Positions 57,008-64,000 of a DNA stretch of 64,000 nucleotides are shown in pieces. The stretch is taken from the NCBI GenBank assembly GCA_021209875.1, contig JAGYVD010000004.1, forward strand, positions 1,736,001-1,800,000, given 5' to 3'. Origin of the DNA: Rosellinia necatrix (taxonomy: Eukaryota; Ascomycota; Sordariomycetes; Xylariales; Xylariaceae). The position numbers were made by a program, and so were the translations under genes. Numbering within the stretch: position 1 is the stretch's first letter; every line of letters begins with the position of its first letter. The notes under the pieces were generated by a model, which was given only the letters and a program-made list of their open reading frames with translations, was not told the DNA's origin and did no database searches.

Positions 57008-58529
57008 TGAAAAATCTAGATTTGAGCCACTAGCTTCGGTCTAGCCAGGTTCTTAAACGGCTCGCTCAGCAAACCAAAAATACTCTACGACAACTGATTA
57101 TCGTACTGACCACATCCCCAAGATATTGTGAAAGGGGACTCGGATGCAATCGATTTTTTCTTTTCGGCGCAGTGCGGTTGCTCTCACAACACAACATGAT
57201 TCGATGCTGGGGGTTGTTATCGACGGAAGGCCGTCACGATACATAATACAAAACTACCTACTCTACACAGTGAGGTGGTTGTTCGCCGGCGATTTTGCGG
57301 GCTTTATTTACGCACATTATACCCGTTCAAAAATGGAAGCCGAAGTCTGCTAGAACAGGCCACTACGAGAGAGTAGCTGTAAGGCGTGGAAGCCCGTGTA
57401 CAAGTTATATACGAGAGCAACAAAAACCACAATAGACTACATGGCAGGGACACATGGTCTGGAAAACTCGCCGGAATGCGCGTCGCGGTAGCAGAGGTCG
57501 ACCGTCTTAGAATAGGGTATGCAGACAGCTTCCACGGGGCGTAGGTTGGGCAGGGGTGGAACAGGCTATTGAGAATATTGTTGCAGTTACGCCGTATGTC
57601 CCTAGCGTATGTCGAGTGTATATTACTCAACTGCTATCAACTACTAATCATCGAGACCATACCTACCTACTACTACCTGCCGTATGAACGACCATGCAAA
57701 GTGTGGCCAATAATCTGATCGGCGGTAATGCGATAGATATCAAATAGGATCATGACCTTTTGCGCCCCCATCCTTCCAAAGAATACCTCAGCAGGCCAAC
57801 TCATTTTAAATGGATGGATGGATGGGCGGGTCGGATGAGAGATCGTCAGTCCAGTTCTACGCCGGTCCAGATATGCAAAGACAGGGGTATTTCCGGAGAA
57901 GTGCAGGTAGTAGTGTAGTGTAAGAATGCAGCCTGCCAACCTTGACACGTCTTAATGCACCCCATCCAAATCGAAGCCCTTCTTGCGTGATCTGATTGGT
58001 GGGTAATACCATGGCGTTCTACAAGTAGGTTTGATTATTTATCAAGCTTGTTTGGGGAGGGGGAGGGGTGGGAGGGGGGTTAGGAACATTCAGACACCCC
58101 GCATGCATAAACAGGAGACTAGGTACGCAGAAGAAAGGGGGTGGAATATAGATGGAAACAGGATAGCGAATGGAACGTCTGGCATGGCGTAGTGTATTAC
58201 GTAGAACGGTAGGCTATTGGAGCGAGGAGACAGTCGATGCTACTCCAATGCTGCCCATGCTGCCCTGATAGTTGCCATAGTCGGAAAATGTCTGCCCTCA
58301 TACACTCACTACACTACCTAATAACATGGTGCACATGCTCTTTGCGACCGGGGATCAACCCTGGGGGCTTCCCCATCAATCATACCATAGGCAGGTACAC
58401 TACCTTAGGTATCTATGTACCTATCTACCTTGTACCTATCTATGTACCTACTTGTATGTATGTAAATAAGTACACTAGATATGTAGCTTAAGTATTGTAC
58501 TGTACGTAGTTGTCCTGAGTTACCGGCAG

Positions 58530-58560
58530 GCAGGGGACGGGCAGGGGACGGGCAGGGGAC
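58530..58560. repeat. GCAGGGGACGG 11-bp tandem repeat
   Basis: Nearly three tandem copies. Confidence 0.8.
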
Positions 58561-58924
58561 AGCAGGAACTCAATTTACGCCCCTAATTTTGGAATATGTA
58601 GAGCGTTACCGCATACTTGTACCAGAAACGCCTCGTGGGGCGATTCCCGTCTCACCACGAATGAGAAACGCGTATGGAGCACCAGTGCCGTGCCGAGAAC
58701 GCTGTCGGTCCCGAGGAGCCGGTTCAGCCGTTTCGTCTCCATGGAGGAAGCATTGATAGGCTTTGAGGTGAGGCGGCCCAGCTACTATTGGCACGGGTGA
58801 CAAGCATTCCTCGCCACGGGTTTGCCACTCTAAGAATAATCGAACCGGTCTCAAGTCTCCGACAACACCTCTTTTTCTGTATTTTTTATCTTATTCTTAT
58901 CTCTATTTTATTATTATTATTAAC

Positions 58925-58958
58925 TAGTTAGTTAGTTAGTTAGTTAGTAAGTTAGTTA
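58925..58958. repeat. (TTAG)n tetranucleotide tract
   Basis: About eight units, one with an inserted A. It is not the TTAGGG telomere unit. Confidence 0.85.
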
Positions 58959-59366
58959 TTCGTTATTCTTATTCTTCACTTTTTATATAGAATAGTGAAG
59001 TGGGAGAGTAACGGAAACATAGGTATGTATAGGTAACATACACTACTTACTTACCTCGGCTATAAACAGTGACGAATAAGACAAATTACGTGCAACTTGG
59101 CTGTGAACAGGACGGCATAGTATTCGTTGTCAACTACCTTATGTAAACTCACAATATAGCCACAATGTTCGGGCTTCAGTCCTCGGGAGGCGCCTGCGGC
59201 CCAATTGCTCGGGCCGCTGGCCGGCCGAATGCAGTCGGGGAAGTGTTCGAAAAACGAGGATGCGCATGACTTTGTGTTAGTTGTTATGTGTTCCCTAACA
59301 CGTGGGTGTGTAGGGGCCTCACACCTTCAAAGGCTGGGCGCAAAGCCACAGTTATGTATGCGTCGG

Positions 59367-59470
59367 CCTACCTACTCCTACCTGCTACCTACTACCCGCC
59401 ACCTACTACCTGCCACCTACTACCTGCCACCTACTACCTGCCACCTACTACCTGCCACCTACTACCTACT
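59367..59470. repeat. ACCTACTACCTGCC 14-bp minisatellite
   Basis: About six to seven copies; the inner units are identical. The unit is built from the same CCTA words as the dispersed islands. Confidence 0.9.
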
Positions 59471-60035
59471 TGCTATATTGATAGTTCTTGGTAGTTCTTG
59501 GGAGTTCATCCGCTGCCGTGGTAGGCCCTACCCCCTCGTAAGCGACAGTCACGATGGGGAGACAAGCCCGAGGACACCAAAGACAACCACTACCCATCCA
59601 GCCAGCACCAATTGCTTGCAAAATCAAGGCTAGGAAGCGCAAGCCCAGCTCGGCGCGAGCGATATTACTCGCAGCTTACGCCGTCGCGAGGCGTCGGGAT
59701 GAGGACCAAAAGCAAAGTCCTAAACGCGAAGAAAGCGGCTTGTCGAGGCGGCCCGGTTGAAAAAACTGAAACACTGGGTAACGATGCAACTACATTACTA
59801 CGTATATGTATCTCATGGGTGCTCAAACGGTCGTGTTAGTACATACCTTTTGCACAGATCTGACGGCACATACCGCTTGCACATAACCCCCCGATACTGC
59901 ACTTGCCAGCCATCTCCAATAATAAGGAGCTTACATATCAGCAGATAGTGCCCGACGCTCTAAAGCCGCGCTTCCCCGATGGGAAAGGTATCGAGACCAT
60001 AAGTAGCTTTTAGTGCGCTTAGCAGCTGGTCTGCC

Positions 60036-60090
60036 TGTCGATAGTCGATACCAGTCAATAGTCGATAGTCGATAGTCGATAGTCGATATC
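60036..60090. repeat. (GTCGATA)n heptamer array
   Basis: Six to seven units, interrupted once by CCAGTCAATA. Confidence 0.9.
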
Positions 60091-61497
60091 CAACATCCTT
60101 CCCAGAGTTGTGTCCAACATCATGCGTCTCGAAAATCCCGTAATCTATAAGCAAGTAACCTCCTTGTGCCCGAGGCACCAACGGCGTATTTAGTACAAAT
60201 GGAATATAAGTGAGACAGGAACAAGGCTAGAAACCCGATAGATTCAAGCGAACAGACTCGAAAGAGATGCTTGGAGATAGGAATACACAGTGTATCAAGC
60301 AACAACGAGCGCTGAAGACCTCTCGATCACCGCTCCGGTATCGGAACAGGCTGCCAATCCTCTTCAGAATCACACCGCCATCCTCTAATGCTAGATGTCT
60401 CGAGGGTCTCGGACAGGGAAGGCACGACGAGAACGAGGCAGAAGGGGGAGGCGAGACGGCGGCGAGGAACTAGACGATGGCGTGCCAGCCCCGCCGCGCT
60501 ATGAGGAGACCACTGACTGTTCAGAGCGAAGGGGGAGACGAGTGATAGGCCGCCACTGCTGGGTTGATCACCTCGGTCGACACCCCGAGATCTGCTGCTG
60601 TGAACAGGACCGGTGAGAACCACCCTGCAAACGTGACGAACGCCACAATGCCCCTTTTTCTATCGCACCGAGAAGGCGTGGCAGCAGGGTGGTTCCAGTC
60701 CTGGCTCTGTCCTGTCGTTTCCGCCCTCGTGAGTTCGTCCCTACCGTTCGCAGTCTTTCTTGGTGGTGAAACATTCGGCGCCGTGTCTGGGTTCGTCACG
60801 GCCCTCGAGCCGTATCATTGTGCTCATCCGGCAGAATGTGGGATCTAGTTTTAGTCGAAGAATACGTACTATAACGCTTTCATCATCGTGATGTATGGGG
60901 TTGAGACATTGGCGCGCACATGACCAATGCTTCAGAGGAGCCGACGGCCACTAGTACTAGGGACGCCGATGGGAGGGAACAGGTCAAAATATCACCTCTG
61001 TTTGATTGGCAACGACTTGGACGTGTGTGATGTGACGCCTTCTACATGTCTAGAAGGAAGACAATAAGACAGCCGATCTAGTCTATCCTACTAACCTAAT
61101 GATCATCACAAAATTCTGCTGTGAGCACCGGGGACGCACTCCCGCCCCCGCTCAAGAACGAATCCTTCGGCCCCTATTGCCTCGCAAATTTATTGACTGG
61201 TTAACTATTACATATCATCTAGAGGCTGGGCTCGCGCTTTAGGCCTAGGGATGTGTGCCGGATACGTTATTCTCGCCTTGACAGCATATAGGCGTCATAG
61301 TCATTGTAGTTTTCCATCAGTACGTCTCGCCTAAAGACTTTGAAGTAACAACTCGATACTTTCCCTTGCTATTTTACTGTGGTCTACTCGCCACATACTG
61401 AGAGCTGTTTCATGATGCACATGAGCTGATCAGTCCGGATGTTCTCCTCCTAAAGGAGACTACTATGGACAAGACATGGTTTCACTAATTCTTTATC

Positions 61498-63000
61498 CTG
61501 TTAAGGAGAGCCGAAGAAACTAAGAATGACCTCTCCAAATGTAATATCGATGACCTCATCGAACTCCTTCTCAGGCCGATTGACCCCAATATCAGGTTCA
61601 TAAATGCCGCGAAGAATAAAATGATACCCAACTACTACCCCACCCAGTCCGCAATAAGAGCTTGCCATCATATGCAGTTCCATGAAAACATAATCTCCCT
61701 CTTAAAGATACGCGCTCTCGATGAAATTTTGATGTTCTCCATGTTAGCTTTACTAGGCCCGCAAGACGGTAGTCAACGGAGACACGATCACTAAGAAAGA
61801 AATAGCCGTCGAAATCTAAATCCCGACCGAACCCGCGCGGGTTTGGTGCTATTGACGGCATCGTCTTTATTTAGCTTTGGCATGGAGCTATATTCACCGA
61901 TAGTTCGCTCTCAAGAGAGATCGCTACTAAGGATCTGCCATTGCTTGTAAATTCCGTTTACTAATGACATCGCGGTGGCGATGATGTTGCTTATAACGTC
62001 AGGGTTTCTTACCACAATCCCCACTGTCAGTAATTACCGGGCTAGGTCACCACATTGTCCAATTAGCACAACCATACCATCGTCAGGAATTGTTACACAG
62101 CGAGATAGCAAACAATCCATACCGGAGACTGGTAAATGATGGCCTTGCGGTTTTATAATAGCCCTGGTCTAAAATCACACCTTCTTCTAGCATCAGGGTA
62201 GGTATCCCGATGACTCGTGTCATCTGGTAATGTTGGCCTCTAAGGGTCACCTTTCTCACACTGAATCAAGAGATTCAAGGCCTGAAGACACACACCAGTC
62301 CCTCCGGGCGCTGTATAATAGTTGCTAGCATTGCGAAGCAATAGACAGGCGCGTTTGGAGTATCGATATGCACTTATAGGGTCGGAGATCGAGTGATAAT
62401 TAGTCGGTTATTAACGGGCACTGGAGGAGAATGGTATCTTAATAGGGCTAATTTCCTTTGATGTAGTTGATCATATGTCAAGTTAAGGTGTCTCATAGAT
62501 AGTGGCTTGTACAGCCAGCGGTTACACAATATAATAAAAAATACAATTCCGGAGGCGTCTGTGTCGTTTTGCAAATCCAACTTTCTACTCACTCCTCTTC
62601 GAGTGAGATCTATGTTCGACCTTTGGTCGATCGTAACTATAGGCTTCGTATCTCTTGTTTTTATTCAATGCACAGTAAACCACTATAAAAGCACTCTCAT
62701 CCTCGAAGACTAGGTAAGGGAGGGAAGGTCAAGGGTTACCCCTTATGTTTCCGTTAACTCTTACGAACTCACGGCGGTGGGGTATGATGAAACAGCACAG
62801 CGATGTTTGTTAACATCAAATTGATACCAAGTGTTTGGGACCAATTCTGATTTGGCAGTAGAAACTTCTAGAGACGGAGCGCTCATACCCGCCATCTTAA
62901 GGGATGGTAAACCATTTGCCGTTATGTACCAAGTACTACTTCCGCTTACCAACGGCTTGATAGTAACTCGGGACAAGCTACGCAACATTTTCTGAAATTA
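61498..63000 (-). pseudogene. decayed coding traces on the minus strand, family unknown
   Basis: Several minus-strand frames look like protein but are short and broken. At 62988-62761 there is VTIKPLVSGSSTWYITANGL and onward. At about 62410-62165 there is AYRYSKRACLLLRNASNYYT, then APGGTGVCLQALNLLIQCEK, a TAG at 62240-62242, then RPTLPDDTSHRDTYPD. At 61861-61501 two overlapping frames read RGFGRDLDFDGYFFLSDRVS and SSYCGLGGVVVGYHFILRGI. These could be pieces of one or more pseudogenes or of a spliced gene I cannot assemble. No family is recognised. Confidence 0.3.
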
Positions 63001-64000
63001 ATTCACTGGCTCACTTACTTATCTATTGATCTGTCACAGTTCGTGCTGTTGGTAGTTCTAGAAATGACTTATATTATTGCATAAGGAGGGAAGTTCCTTT
63101 TGTTTGGTAGCCACCAGCTATTCTGGCTTGGAAACATGGTCGTTAGGTCCGTGCCTGGTGGAAGCTCAGAGGCCGGGCTTGGTTTCGTGACACGATCGAT
63201 GATAGGTTGGCATCAACATAGTCGGCTCTCCTCTTTACTAGTCTCCCTTGAAGCCATATTTCCAAAACTTACCAACCAAGTGCGCTATTATGGCTTCTAT
63301 TAACTATGGTGGTTCCTCGAAAAATATGGACGCTTTCTGTATAAAAATACGGCTAAATACGAGGCGTGTCAAACTGGAGGATTGGGGCTCGTTGGCGAAA
63401 ATATTATCCTTGTCGGTATTCAGGGATATGCAGTTACTTAGTTTGTGCCAGTCTTCAGCTTGACAACATTATTCAGTTCCGCCTCAAATTGTTGGTTCTC
63501 GGGTCTGAGTTCACTTCTTTTGCGACTAAAGTATATGGCCCATTTGTGCCCTCAGATTTCTTTTAAGATAAGACTGACAATAAAGTTAACCTCCTATTTT
63601 AATGTAGATAAAAACGGCGGTTCCGTTGGAGATAAGCCGTTCCTACGCTTCTAACTGAAATCTTATTCGCACACAAGTAGGGGAATTTAGTTGATCGAAA
63701 ACGTTGCAATTGAATTTCGTAGCTAAAAGAGATAAAAGAAAAACTCATAAAAATTGAAATGCGTATATTACATGAGTAGTAAAGTGCCCCCTTATTACTG
63801 TCCCAGCCGATTTTGTCCTTTGCAGTTGTTTATGTCACAACACTCCACTTTAGTAACAATAAGAAGCGGAAGCATCTCGTGTCTACTCAATGAGCCGTAT
63901 ATTGGGGTTACCTACCTGGGGGTTATTCCCTTCGACGAGCTTTTATCAAGGATTAAAGCTTCTACACGCTGTACACTATTCTTCTTTTTAGCCGCTTGTA
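63001..64000. other. right-edge AT-rich region
   Basis: No gene supported. Frames are short; the AT content is higher than in the gene-dense left half. Confidence 0.45.

Larger units (their letters stand above)
57008..61497. other. gene-poor, repeat-rich region
   Basis: No gene supported. It holds GGGCAGGGGAC, TTAG, 14-bp and 7-bp arrays listed separately, plus TACCTA/TAGGTA words at 58390-58460. A GC-rich island at 60330-60850 has open frames on both strands, but neither has a usable ATG or family features. Confidence 0.45.

Noticed and set aside
58925..58958. TTAG repeat considered as telomere-like sequence
   Set aside because: The unit lacks the GGG of the fungal TTAGGG telomere repeat, the tract is only ~34 bp, and it lies inside the window.
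60327..60850. GC-rich island with open frames on both strands; the minus frame contains IVAFVTFAGWFSPVLFTAADLG and a tail SETLETSSIRGWRCDSEEDW in another frame
   Set aside because: No in-frame ATG, no clear splice joining the two parts, and an equally long plus-strand frame. Not enough to call a gene.
1..64000. CRISPR arrays, rRNA operons, bacterial operons, prophage
   Set aside because: No regularly spaced direct repeats with unique spacers, no rRNA signatures, and spliced eukaryotic genes throughout.

Overview
The window looks like nuclear DNA of a filamentous ascomycete (Pezizomycotina, probably a sordariomycete). Genes are broken by short GT-AG introns of 53-180 bp. The gene set includes fungal families such as a TeaR-like cell-end marker with a CaaX tail, a Clr5-domain protein, an NLR-like NACHT/ankyrin protein, a sterol O-acyltransferase and a mitochondrial ClpP. 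Intergenic DNA is long, rich in simple repeats and in TAGG/CCTA islands. No prokaryotic operon structure is visible. The species cannot be named from the sequence alone.

Layout, left to right. 0-12 kb is gene-dense: a secreted GH18 chitinase (-), TFIID subunit TAF5 (-) head to head with Mediator subunit Med11 (+), the retromer sorting nexin Vps5 (+), and mitoribosomal bL31m (-). 12-19 kb holds a 1388-residue NLR-like receptor (-) that diverges from a flavin-reductase-like protein (+). 19-23 kb has a tRNA-His(GUG) and a stop-riddled coding remnant. 22.9-28.6 kb carries a sterol O-acyltransferase (+) and a J-domain protein (-). 28.6-40.2 kb is about 11.7 kb with no gene I can support. 40-46 kb has a calcineurin-type phosphoesterase (-) and a TeaR-like protein (+) with a repeat-rich leader. 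47-57 kb has coding-like islands, an unnamed probable mitochondrial protein (-) head to head with ClpP (+), and a Clr5-domain protein (+). 57-64 kb is repeat-rich and then AT-richer, with only decayed coding traces.

The genes are mostly independent housekeeping loci, but two divergent pairs are thematically matched: TAF5/Med11 (both RNA polymerase II initiation) and the 408-residue protein/ClpP (both apparently mitochondrial). The best candidate for something new is the NLR-like protein. It joins a Helo-like N-terminal region, a NACHT ATPase, ankyrin repeats and a C-terminal module of about 190 residues that I cannot assign.

Exon structures were built by eye, using splice motifs, frame continuity and remembered family patterns. 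Every multi-exon total given is a multiple of three. No alignment or RNA evidence was available.
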